A stretch of DNA of 64,000 nucleotides from JAAFHB01 sp942493325 (GTDB taxonomy: Bacteria; Bacteroidota; Bacteroidia; Bacteroidales; Prolixibacteraceae), in contig OW818689.1 in assembly GCA_942493325.1 (NCBI GenBank), positions 5,642,001 through 5,706,000 on the forward strand, written 5' to 3'. Every line of letters starts with the position of its first letter. Position 1 is the stretch's first letter. The translations under genes were made by a program, and so were the position numbers. Below the pieces are notes generated by a model. That model saw only the letters and a program-made list of their open reading frames with translations. It was not told where the DNA came from and made no database searches. Below, one piece after another: positions 57,175 through 64,000 of this stretch.

Positions 57175-58443
57175 CTATCGCTCTATTGTTTGCGATCTGT
57201 CAGGTCCAACAGATACAATTCTGACCGGAACATTTAGCCTCGATTCAATAAATTCGATATAGTTACTCAACTCTGCCGGAAAGTCACTTTCGCTGGTCAC
57301 TCCCGTGAGAGCTTTATTCCAACCGGGTAATGTCTCGTAAATTGGTTCTACGCGTTCATCGAGTTCGTAAGGAAAATCTTCGGTAAACTGTCCGTCGATT
57401 TTATATTTTGTACATACTTCAATCGAATCAAAATTATCCAGAACATCAGCCTTCATCATGATCAATTCTGTAACTCCGTCAATCATGATGGCGTATTTGA
57501 GTGCCACGAGATCGAGCCAGCCGCAACGACGCGGACGCCCCGTGGTAGAGCCATACTCGTTACCGATATCCCTTAGTTTCTGACCCGTGGCGTCAAGCAA
57601 CTCAGTTGGGAAAGGACCACTTCCAACACGGGTGCAATAGGCTTTGAAAATTCCGTAAACTTTTCCGATTTTATTGGGAGCAACTCCCAGTCCCGTGCAA
57701 GCTCCGGCGGTAATTGTATTTGACGAGGTGACGAAAGGGTAGGAGCCGAAATCGATATCGAGCATTGTACCTTGTGCACCTTCTGCAATTACCGATTTCC
57801 CCGATTCTATCAGTTTATTAATGACCGTTTCACTGTCAATGAGTTGAAATTGCTGAATTGTCTTGATCCCCTCAAACCATGCTTTCTCATATTCGTCCAG
57901 GGCAACCTGGTAATCGAAATGATAATAATTGGTTAGCAGGTCGGTATGTTGTTTAACGCGGGCTTTATATTTTTCTTCAAAATTATTCAGGATATCCCCA
58001 ACCCTGAGTCCTTCACGTCCAATCTTATCGCGGTAAGCGGGGCCGATACCCTTTAATGTTGAACCGATTTTTGCATCTCCTTTTGATGCTTCGGAGGCGG
58101 CATCCAACAAACGGTGTGTCGGTAAAATCAGGTGAGCTTTCTTTGAGATTAAAAGCGTATTTTTAAGATCGAAACCCAATTTAAGCAGTGAATCGATTTC
58201 CTTTTTAAAGATCAATGGATCAATTACCACACCGTTTCCAATAATATTGATTTTATCCTCCCTGAATATCCCTGAAGGAATGGTGTGTAAAACGTGCTTT
58301 ATGTTATTGAATTCCAGGGTGTGTCCCGCGTTAGGTCCTCCCTGGAAACGGGTGATCACATCGTAACGGGGTGTTAAAACATCCACAACTTTTCCTTTTC
58401 CTTCGTCTCCCCACTGAAGACCAAGCAATACATCTACCTTCAT
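57175..58443 (-). CDS. purA: Adenylosuccinate synthetase
   Basis: A 422-residue PurA, GTP-dependent ligation of aspartate to IMP in AMP synthesis. It begins VDVLLGLQWGDEGKGKVVDVL (GDEGKGK at 12-18), with RFQGGPNAGHTLEF (~33-46), GIGPAYRDKIGREGLRVGD (~130-148), AEGAQGTMLDIDFGSYPFVTSS (~219-240) and the C-terminal guanine-binding VSVGPDRSQTIE. Normal length. The leader is about 100 nt long, judging from a -7 candidate at 58554-58561, and holds a hairpin at 58503-58536. Confidence 0.96.
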   Translation of the reverse strand: MKVDVLLGLQWGDEGKGKVVDVLTPRYDVITRFQGGPNAGHTLEFNNIKHVLHTIPSGIFREDKINIIGNGVVIDPLIFKKEIDSLLKLGFDLKNTLLISKKAHLILPTHRLLDAASEASKGDAKIGSTLKGIGPAYRDKIGREGLRVGDILNNFEEKYKARVKQHTDLLTNYYHFDYQVALDEYEKAWFEGIKTIQQFQLIDSETVINKLIESGKSVIAEGAQGTMLDIDFGSYPFVTSSNTITAGACTGLGVAPNKIGKVYGIFKAYCTRVGSGPFPTELLDATGQKLRDIGNEYGSTTGRPRRCGWLDLVALKYAIMIDGVTELIMMKADVLDNFDSIEVCTKYKIDGQFTEDFPYELDERVEPIYETLPGWNKALTGVTSESDFPAELSNYIEFIESRLNVPVRIVSVGPDRSQTIER

Positions 58444-58502
58444 TTTTAAATATCTTTACGTATTATTTCCTTTCTGCAGTGATCTTTGCTGAAGCTTGAA
58501 TA

Positions 58503-58536
58503 CCTGATATTTTAAAGCCTTATGCTTTTTATCAGG
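58503..58536 (-). promoter_or_regulatory. Hairpin in the purA 5' untranslated region
   Basis: On the minus strand CCTGATA...TATCAGG pair over 7 bp with an inner AAAGC/GCTTT pairing around ATAAG. It lies ~60 nt before the purA ATG and downstream of the -7 candidate. It is not followed by a T-run, so it is not an obvious terminator. Confidence 0.4.
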
Positions 58537-58553
58537 CGGCGGGCAAAATCGAC

Positions 58554-58561
58554 CAAAGGTA
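58554..58561 (-). promoter_or_regulatory. Candidate -7 element of purA
   Basis: TACCTTTG on the minus strand, a perfect TAnnTTTG match. A -33 TTG at canonical spacing is not seen. Confidence 0.4.
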
Positions 58562-58624
58562 GAGAATATTTTTTAAAAGTTATAAACGTATGAATTGTAT
58601 TTTAAAAATCAAGGATGGATTGTC

Positions 58625-59071
58625 CTATTTGGGATCTTCCATTTCGCCATAAAGGTACAGTGAATGATGTGAGAGCTTGAAATTGTTTTTGGCACAGGCG
58701 TCCTCAATGATTTCAAGGATACGCGGATCGTGAAATTCCATGACCCTGCCATTGCGGATATCAATCAGGTGATCATGTTGTGTCGATGCCAGGGTTTTCT
58801 CAAACTGCGCAATGTTTTTTCCAAACTGATGTTTCACTACTAATTTACAATCAAGCAGCAATTCAATTGTATTATACAATGTCGCACGACTTACCCGGTA
58901 ATTCTTGTTTTTCATCGAAATATAAAGCGTTTCGATGTCGAAGTGTCCCTCCCTGGAGTAAATTTCGTCAAGAATAGCATACCTCTCCGGGGTCTTTCTA
59001 TGACCCTTTCGTTCGAGATATTCCGTGAAAAGCGCTTTAACTGTTTCCCTATTATTTTGAAGGCTATTCAT
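58625..59071 (-). CDS. Fur family transcriptional regulator
   Basis: A 148-residue Fur-type repressor. The N-terminal winged helix (ERKGHRKTPERYAILDEIYSREGHFDIETLYISM, ~20-53, and RVSRATLYNTIELLLDCKLV) precedes a C-terminal dimerisation domain with the metal region TQHDHLIDIRNGRVMEFHDPRI (~97-118). The CxxC pairs that hold the structural zinc of Fur/PerR/Zur are absent: only isolated Cys remain. Candidate regulatory-metal ligands are His and Glu/Asp of HFDIE, QHDHLID and MEFHD. Whether it senses iron, zinc or peroxide cannot be told. Confidence 0.88.
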   Translation of the reverse strand: MNSLQNNRETVKALFTEYLERKGHRKTPERYAILDEIYSREGHFDIETLYISMKNKNYRVSRATLYNTIELLLDCKLVVKHQFGKNIAQFEKTLASTQHDHLIDIRNGRVMEFHDPRILEIIEDACAKNNFKLSHHSLYLYGEMEDPK

Positions 59072-59156
59072 ACTTAATCTAACTTTAAATAGAGGGTAAA
59101 ATTAAAAATATTTTTAGTAACCAAGCATTTTATCACAAAAATAAAAACTGAGAAAT

Positions 59157-61352
59157 TTAAATCTCTTTCCGATTCACCGTATCGATGCCTTTAATATTTA
59201 AGAGCTTTGTGATCAGCGTGTCCAAAATCTCTGTATTCTGGATATAGAGATAGAGGTTCCCTTCAAACACCCCGTCATGGGCATCAATATTAATCGACCG
59301 CATATTGATTGCATATTCATTCGAAATAACATGCGTGATTTTATTTACAATTCCCTGATGGTCGAAACCTCTGATATATAGATGAATAAGATAGAATAGC
59401 ATTTTTGACTTGGTCCAGTTGGCCTCAATAATGTCCTCGCCGTGACTCGACATCAGTTTAACCGCTTCGGGACACGATTTATTGTGGATCATAATTTGTC
59501 CGTCGAGGGAAACAAAGCCTACCACATCATCGCCGGGGATCGGATTGCAGCAGGGGGCGAGCAGGTAATTTGCTTTTTTTTGATCTTCGTCGAGTAAATA
59601 GGGTTTTTTCCGGTCAATTTTATAGTTGTCGATTTTTTTATCTCCCCCGAAAGCAAAAGAGAGTTTCCAGAATTTTATAAATTTATTTTCCGATTTTTCA
59701 AGCAGTGTAGTCTCAAGGTTATCGAGGCTCACAAGTCCCATTCCGATTTCGGCGTACAGTTGTTCCTTTGTATGGAGCCCGTAGTGGTTAATCAGTTTTT
59801 TGAGCGTATTGGAGGATGGTTTTACATTTAATTTTTCGAGTTGTTCATTCAATTGGTTTCTGCCATCTTCGATGTGCTTTTTCTGCTCCTGTTTGAACGA
59901 ATCCCTGATTTTTGTTTTGGCCCGCGCAGTGATCGCACTATCGATCCACGCTGGTTTGGGAGACTGTTTGTCGGAGGTGAGGATTTCGACCTGGTCGCCG
60001 CTTTTCAGAACATGGCTCATCGGAACAAGAATATGATTCACTTTGGCGCCGATACAATGATTTCCAAGTTCGGAGTGAATGTCATAGGCGCAATCCAGTA
60101 CTGTGGCACCCTTGGGAAGCATCTTCATTTCCCCCTTAGGGGTAAAAATCACGATTTCCTGTGAATAAAGATTTAATTTAAATTCATCGAGAAAGTCCAA
60201 AGCATCCGATTCAGGGTTGCCCAGTAACTCACGTATTTTACCAAGCCACCTGTCCAGTTCACTTTCTGCGGAACCTTCTTCCTTATAACGGTAATGCGCC
60301 GCAAAACCACGTTCTGCAATTTCATCCATGCGTTCTGTACGAATCTGAACCTCAACCCATTGTCCTTCAGGCCCCATCACTGTAACATGTAATGCTTCAT
60401 AACCGTTTGCCTTGGGGATGGTAATCCAGTCGCGTATCCGGTCAGGTTTTGGGGTGTATATATCTGTGATTAACGACAATATATCGAAACATTGTCTCTT
60501 TTCCGAGACTCCTTCCTTTGGTTTAAAAACAATCCGGATCGCGAGCAGATCGTAGATTTCGTCGAAAGTGACATTCTTGGTCTGCATCTTATTCCAGATC
60601 GAGTAGATCGATTTAGGGCGCCCGCTGATGGTAAAGTCGAAATTTTCGTTATAAAGCTTTTCCTGTATTGGTTTGGCAAAATCGAAAACGAGGTAGTTGA
60701 TTCGTTCCTGCTCGCTTCGCAGTTTGAGTTCAATTTGCTCGAATATTTCGGGGTTTTTATATTTCAGACTCAGATCTTCGAGTTCAGTTTTAATGGCATA
60801 CAGACCAAGACGATGAGCAAGCGGAGCAAAAATATAAAGTGTCTCTGACGTAATTTTTAATTGTTTCTGATAAGGCATCGATTCGAGGGTGCGCATATTA
60901 TGCAGCCTGTCAGCCAGTTTGATCAGGATTACTCTCACATCGTCAGATAGCGTTAGGAGCATCTTCCTGAAATTGGAAGCCTGGTTTGAGTCGTACTTTC
61001 CCGAAAGTTTCGTGAGGCCGTCAACCAGAGAGGCAACTTTTTCCCCGAACATATTCTCAATGTCTTCGAGGGTATATTCGGTATCTTCAACAACATCATG
61101 CAAAATTGCAGCAAGAACCGATTTTGTTCCGAGCCCAATTTCACTCACGACAATCTTGGCCACTGCAATCGGATGAATAATATACGGCTCGCCCGACCTG
61201 CGCCGGACTCCCAGATGGGCAGTATTTGCAAATTGAAATGCTTTTCGGATCAGTTGCTCGTTTTCGGACGATAAAGGCCTCGTAAACGACTTAATCAGGT
61301 CTTCGAATAAATCTTCAATTTCTCTTTTTTCTATTTCGGTCTGCAAATCCAT
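59157..61352 (-). CDS. Bifunctional (p)ppGpp synthetase/hydrolase RelA/SpoT
   Basis: A 731-residue long RSH protein. The HD hydrolase domain is intact (ILHDVVEDTEYTLEDI near residues 83-98; RLHNMRTL). The synthetase domain (~245-360) has GRPKSIYSIWNKMQ and YEALHVTVMGPEGQWVEVQIRT. TGS (~395-455, VIFTPKGEMKMLPKGATVLDCAYDIH), a zinc-finger-like region (APCCNPIPGDDVVGF) and a C-terminal ACT domain (~655-728) complete it. It therefore probably both makes and degrades the stringent-response alarmone. Separated by 86 bp from the downstream fur-family gene. Confidence 0.95.
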   Translation of the reverse strand: MDLQTEIEKREIEDLFEDLIKSFTRPLSSENEQLIRKAFQFANTAHLGVRRRSGEPYIIHPIAVAKIVVSEIGLGTKSVLAAILHDVVEDTEYTLEDIENMFGEKVASLVDGLTKLSGKYDSNQASNFRKMLLTLSDDVRVILIKLADRLHNMRTLESMPYQKQLKITSETLYIFAPLAHRLGLYAIKTELEDLSLKYKNPEIFEQIELKLRSEQERINYLVFDFAKPIQEKLYNENFDFTISGRPKSIYSIWNKMQTKNVTFDEIYDLLAIRIVFKPKEGVSEKRQCFDILSLITDIYTPKPDRIRDWITIPKANGYEALHVTVMGPEGQWVEVQIRTERMDEIAERGFAAHYRYKEEGSAESELDRWLGKIRELLGNPESDALDFLDEFKLNLYSQEIVIFTPKGEMKMLPKGATVLDCAYDIHSELGNHCIGAKVNHILVPMSHVLKSGDQVEILTSDKQSPKPAWIDSAITARAKTKIRDSFKQEQKKHIEDGRNQLNEQLEKLNVKPSSNTLKKLINHYGLHTKEQLYAEIGMGLVSLDNLETTLLEKSENKFIKFWKLSFAFGGDKKIDNYKIDRKKPYLLDEDQKKANYLLAPCCNPIPGDDVVGFVSLDGQIMIHNKSCPEAVKLMSSHGEDIIEANWTKSKMLFYLIHLYIRGFDHQGIVNKITHVISNEYAINMRSINIDAHDGVFEGNLYLYIQNTEILDTLITKLLNIKGIDTVNRKEI

Positions 61353-61670
61353 TCTGTACTTATTGCCTCTTGTATATTAATTGCAACGGTTGCCAACTTT
61401 CATGCGGGAACTGGAATCCTGGCTGCCGGCTGATATGATTGTCGCTTCTCCAGGGTTAAATGCATGTTTCCCCTCTGGCGCGACTTATGAAACGTAAAAA
61501 TAACTTTTTATTCTGAACGTTTACAAATTACCATTTGTTTGCAGCAAATAATGGTCCGGAAATTTTTAAATACAGTTGGATTTGAGTTAGAGAGAAAAGA
61601 TTTATACGCGATGCTGTTTGGGATGCAGGTTCAGGATGCATGGGTGACAAAACTTTAACGTACTTTCAGA
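61353..61670. other. 318-bp gap with no recognised feature
   Basis: No protein-like frame or strong hairpin. A short CTGGCTGCCGGCTG stretch (about 61420) recalls the CTGGC-type spacer repeats elsewhere. It presumably contains the relA/spoT promoter, but I see no TAnnTTTG match at the expected place. Confidence 0.5.
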
Positions 61671-62237
61671 CTAATTGGTAACTAAAGATCGAAAAACTTC
61701 AAATAGGGCACTTATAAAAATGAGATTCAGCACCGCGTAGCCAAAAGTATATTTATTGAAATAGGATAGCCCGTAAATAAAGTTCCGGAATGCAAAAATC
61801 GATATCACTAAATGGGTTAACGGACCCGGGATCAAAATTAGGTTCATTTTACCCGATCCAAGTGCTGGTATTATTAAAACCAGGACGACGGCAATATAAA
61901 TTAAGTAAGGAATCAGAGAATAGGCAACGACGAGTTGAACCTCCGGCAAAGTGGCTTTCCCCTGGAGAATTTTCCCCATTTTCCAGATTAACCAGGAAAA
62001 TACATATTTAAAAATGAACAGTCCCATCAGCGGAAAAATAATCAGGACAAGCGTAAAACCCAGTATCTTCGGTACATCATAGGTGTTCGTCCTGGAAATA
62101 AGTGCCGGGAAGGCAATGCAGGTAGTTAATATAGCAATCAAATATTCGATATGGTTGTCTTTTCCATCAATGCTTCTTTGTTTCAGGTAACTGAATGTTT
62201 CCAGGGGTTTTGTCCAGATGGATAAGATTGGGTTCAT
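61671..62237 (-). CDS. YIP1-family-like membrane protein
   Basis: A 188-residue protein with about five hydrophobic segments: LIAILTTCIAFPALI, ILGFTLVLIIFPLMGLFIFKYV, VAYSLIPYLIYIAVVLVLIIPAL, PLTHLVISIFAF and AVLNLIFISALFEVF. It opens NPILSIWTKPLETFSYL, the typical N-terminal signature of bacterial Yip1-domain proteins (IWxxPxxTF). Function is unknown. Its ATG overlaps the glycosyltransferase stop by 4 bp (ATGA), so the two are co-translated. Confidence 0.75.
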   Translation of the reverse strand: MNPILSIWTKPLETFSYLKQRSIDGKDNHIEYLIAILTTCIAFPALISRTNTYDVPKILGFTLVLIIFPLMGLFIFKYVFSWLIWKMGKILQGKATLPEVQLVVAYSLIPYLIYIAVVLVLIIPALGSGKMNLILIPGPLTHLVISIFAFRNFIYGLSYFNKYTFGYAVLNLIFISALFEVFRSLVTN

Positions 62238-63391
62238 ATATTTTTGCCGGTATCAATTTTGTCGGATACAATATCGAGTGTTTCTACCATCGTGCCCCAC
62301 GAAAACTTTTCTTTCTCGCGTATTACATTATTGGTAAAGAATTCACCGCGCTGATGGGTATAAAAATCGAAAATAGCCTCCGTAATCGCTTCCGGTCCCG
62401 GATTTACAACGTAACCCACTTTCCCGTGCGGGATAATCTCTCCGAGTCCGCCAACATCAGTTACAAGCATAGGTTTGTTGTAATGGTAAGCGATCTGGGT
62501 AACGCCACTCTGTGTAGCCGATTTATAAGGCTGAACAATCATATCTGCTGCACCAAAATAATTTGCAACATCCTTATCGGCAATAAAATCCGTTCTTAAA
62601 ATCACATAATCGGTAAGATTTTTCTCCCGGATGATATGCAGGTATTTTTCTGATGAAGTATAAAACTCACCAGCTATGATCAGTTTTACGGGAAACCTGC
62701 GAAGTTTCTCATCTCCGAATGCTTCCAAAAGCCAGTCGAGTCCTTTATAATCGCGAATAAATCCAAAAAATAACAGGTACCTGTATTCAGTACTCAGGTT
62801 CAATTCCCTGAGCGCATCCTCCCGGGGTACAATACTGCCGAAAATATCATAAAGAGGATGGGGCGTGTAAACCGTTGGCGCCAGAGGCCTGAATTGTTTG
62901 AGATCATTCAATACCGCTCTTGACATGGTGATGAATCCATCGCAATTTTTTGTGAAATACCGGGTTAAAAGATTGTCAATAATATGTTTTTCATGAGGAA
63001 TGATATTATCTGCTATAGCAATCACCTTTGTATGATTATTCCGGCGGGCAAGGCTTGCAATTGTTCCCAGGCATGGCGCCATAAATGGCGTCCAGTAACG
63101 TACCAGCAGTATATCGGGTTTAAGGCGACTGATTTCTCTGCCAACTGCGAGCCAGTTAAAAGGATTAATGGAATTGACTTTTATCCGGATATCCAGACCT
63201 TCCGGAGCGGGTTGATCCGAAAGTTGAGTCTTACCCGGAAACAGAAATGAGGGATACTGGAGCGAAAACGTAAAATTGATTACTTCATCGCCATTATCAA
63301 TAAGCGCTCGTGTAAGTCGTTCATTGAAAGTAGCAATACCTCCGCTTCGAAAGGGCCAGGTCGTACCGAGAAGAATAATTTTTCTTTTCAA
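62234..63391 (-). CDS. Family 4 glycosyltransferase
   Basis: A 385-residue GT-B enzyme. The N-terminal RKIILLGTTWPFRSGGIATFNERL supplies the Gly-rich acceptor-side loop. The C-terminal half has FFGFIRDYKGLDWLLEAF (~197-214), LIIAGEFY and the donor-site motif ADMIVQPYKSATQSGVTQIAY (~281-301, EX7E-like position altered). VGGLGEIIPHGKVGYVV follows. It transfers a sugar from a nucleotide donor, probably to a surface glycan or lipid. The start is a TTG codon at 63391; a TAACTTTG -7 candidate at 63410-63417 would leave only about a 12-nt leader. Confidence 0.88.
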   Translation of the reverse strand: MKRKIILLGTTWPFRSGGIATFNERLTRALIDNGDEVINFTFSLQYPSFLFPGKTQLSDQPAPEGLDIRIKVNSINPFNWLAVGREISRLKPDILLVRYWTPFMAPCLGTIASLARRNNHTKVIAIADNIIPHEKHIIDNLLTRYFTKNCDGFITMSRAVLNDLKQFRPLAPTVYTPHPLYDIFGSIVPREDALRELNLSTEYRYLLFFGFIRDYKGLDWLLEAFGDEKLRRFPVKLIIAGEFYTSSEKYLHIIREKNLTDYVILRTDFIADKDVANYFGAADMIVQPYKSATQSGVTQIAYHYNKPMLVTDVGGLGEIIPHGKVGYVVNPGPEAITEAIFDFYTHQRGEFFTNNVIREKEKFSWGTMVETLDIVSDKIDTGKNI

Positions 63392-63820
63392 AGCTGTTAG
63401 ATTTTAAGACAAAGTTAAAATTTTTCTTCAAGATCACCGATTTATGAAGGGCATTGCGGTGATTGCATTATAATTAATCTTAAAATTAATTGGATTTTAT
63501 CATTATGTCGATGATCGCCCGGCAATTTTCTTAGTATTTTGATAACATTTCTTGTAAAAGTGTTTGAAGTTCTTTGCTTATCTCTTTTCCCTATAGACAC
63601 ATAATGTATAAATTGCTTTTCTTTAATTTCGAATCCAGGTTTTATATGTTTTTGAGATATTTTGCATTTGCCGATTATATACTTCCAAAAATATAAATTC
63701 TATCCTTGTTATCACATTAAGAAATTGTAAATTTTGTATACAGATGCTTATAGTTAAAACCATTTACCTATTTTCGCGTGGATTTATGAGTGAATGATCA
63801 TTCATTAAATATTTTAAAAA
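63392..63820. other. 429-bp A/T-rich intergenic region
   Basis: Divergent promoter region between the glycosyltransferase and the TetR gene. No protein-like frame. It contains the -7 candidate for the former near 63410 and the palindromic operator for the latter at 63791. Confidence 0.6.
63791..63804. promoter_or_regulatory. Palindromic TetR-type operator candidate
   Basis: TGAATGATCATTCA is a perfect 14-bp palindrome 17 bp upstream of the TetR-family start codon. TGAATGA half-sites are typical of TetR-family operators, so autoregulation is likely. Confidence 0.6.
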
Positions 63821-64000
63821 ATGGCACGATTAATAGATGAGGGGAAAATTCAGCGCATCAGGGAAGCAACGATAGAATTGGTGGTTCAGAAGGGTTATGG
63901 CGGGGCAGCGATTTCGTCAATTGCACATCGTGCGGGAGTTGCCGAGGGATACCTGTACCGGTTTTATACCAGTAAACAGGAACTGGTTACCGAATTGCTT
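63821..64000 (+). CDS. TetR/AcrR family transcriptional regulator, 3' end outside window
   Basis: The first 60 residues of a TetR regulator. After ARLIDEGKIQRIREATIELVV comes the helix-turn-helix GYGGAAISSIAHRAGVAEGYLYRFYTSKQELV (~27-58) with the family-typical GxxYxxFxxKxxL pattern. The frame is open to the window edge. Ligand and targets cannot be told. A perfect TGAATGATCATTCA palindrome lies just upstream. Confidence 0.9.
   Translation, partial: MARLIDEGKIQRIREATIELVVQKGYGGAAISSIAHRAGVAEGYLYRFYTSKQELVTELL

Overview
The window reads as a chromosomal segment of an anaerobic Bacteroidota (Bacteroidetes), probably a Bacteroidales-like lineage. The evidence is a GH106/LamG polysaccharide-degradation protein at the left edge, a fused SecDF, DUF5686 and DUF4369-thioredoxin proteins, a mitochondrial-type aconitase, and promoters of the Bacteroidetes form TTG-N19-21-TAnnTTTG with few Shine-Dalgarno sequences. 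No rRNA, tRNA, CRISPR array or phage block was recognised.

Layout. 1-9.5 kb is housekeeping: the GH106 C-terminus, pheT coupled to a macro-domain/GNAT fusion, miaA, a pRiA4b-ORF3-like protein and aconitase. 9.6-15 kb holds a MacB-type permease, a UPF0175/DUF3368 toxin-antitoxin pair lying between a 29-bp direct repeat taken from the neighbouring Ntn-hydrolase gene, and a three-domain thioredoxin protein. 14.9-18.1 kb (minus strand) is a sigma factor / membrane protein / DUF5686 operon. 18.2-22.5 kb has a pseudouridine synthase, glmM, mdh and a retropepsin-like protein. 22.5-23 kb is a broken nhaA. 24-30 kb is a trehalose operon (GH15, fused OtsA-OtsB, GNAT-HDAC fusion). 30-31.4 kb is a repeat-rich desert. 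31.4-38.4 kb has a CNNM/CBS protein, a Ktr potassium system and secDF.

38.5-45.3 kb is the metabolic centrepiece: hdrC-hdrB-hdrA-flxD-flxC-flxB-flxA, a complete FlxABCD-HdrABC NAD(P)H dehydrogenase/heterodisulfide-reductase-type cluster implicated in flavin-based electron bifurcation. A 122-bp palindromic MITE-like insertion sits inside the operon. tatA, lolD and a NifU-like/GGGtGRT pair follow.

48.2-57 kb is an accessory, decaying region. It carries three tandem truncated copies of the GGGtGRT gene tail with their terminators. It also has a REP-associated tyrosine transposase (RAYT) whose presumed catalytic Tyr codon is a stop, flanked by inverted REP-like palindromes, with a related solo element at 30.4 kb. 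Also present are an orphan antitoxin, an integron-like cassette with attC-like sites, a RES/Xre toxin-antitoxin system, a relic tail of a second TIGR02757 gene, and two genes with single-base frameshifts (DUF1761, nicotinate phosphoribosyltransferase). 57-64 kb returns to core genes: purA, a Fur-family regulator, RelA/SpoT, a YIP1-like protein and a GT4 glycosyltransferase. The window ends in a TetR gene with a perfect 14-bp palindromic operator candidate.

A recurring theme is duplicated 3' gene tails or fragments that differ from the intact copy mainly at synonymous sites (GGGtGRT, TIGR02757), plus a coding fragment duplicated beside a toxin-antitoxin module. This suggests repeated recombination with diverged homologues rather than simple local duplication.
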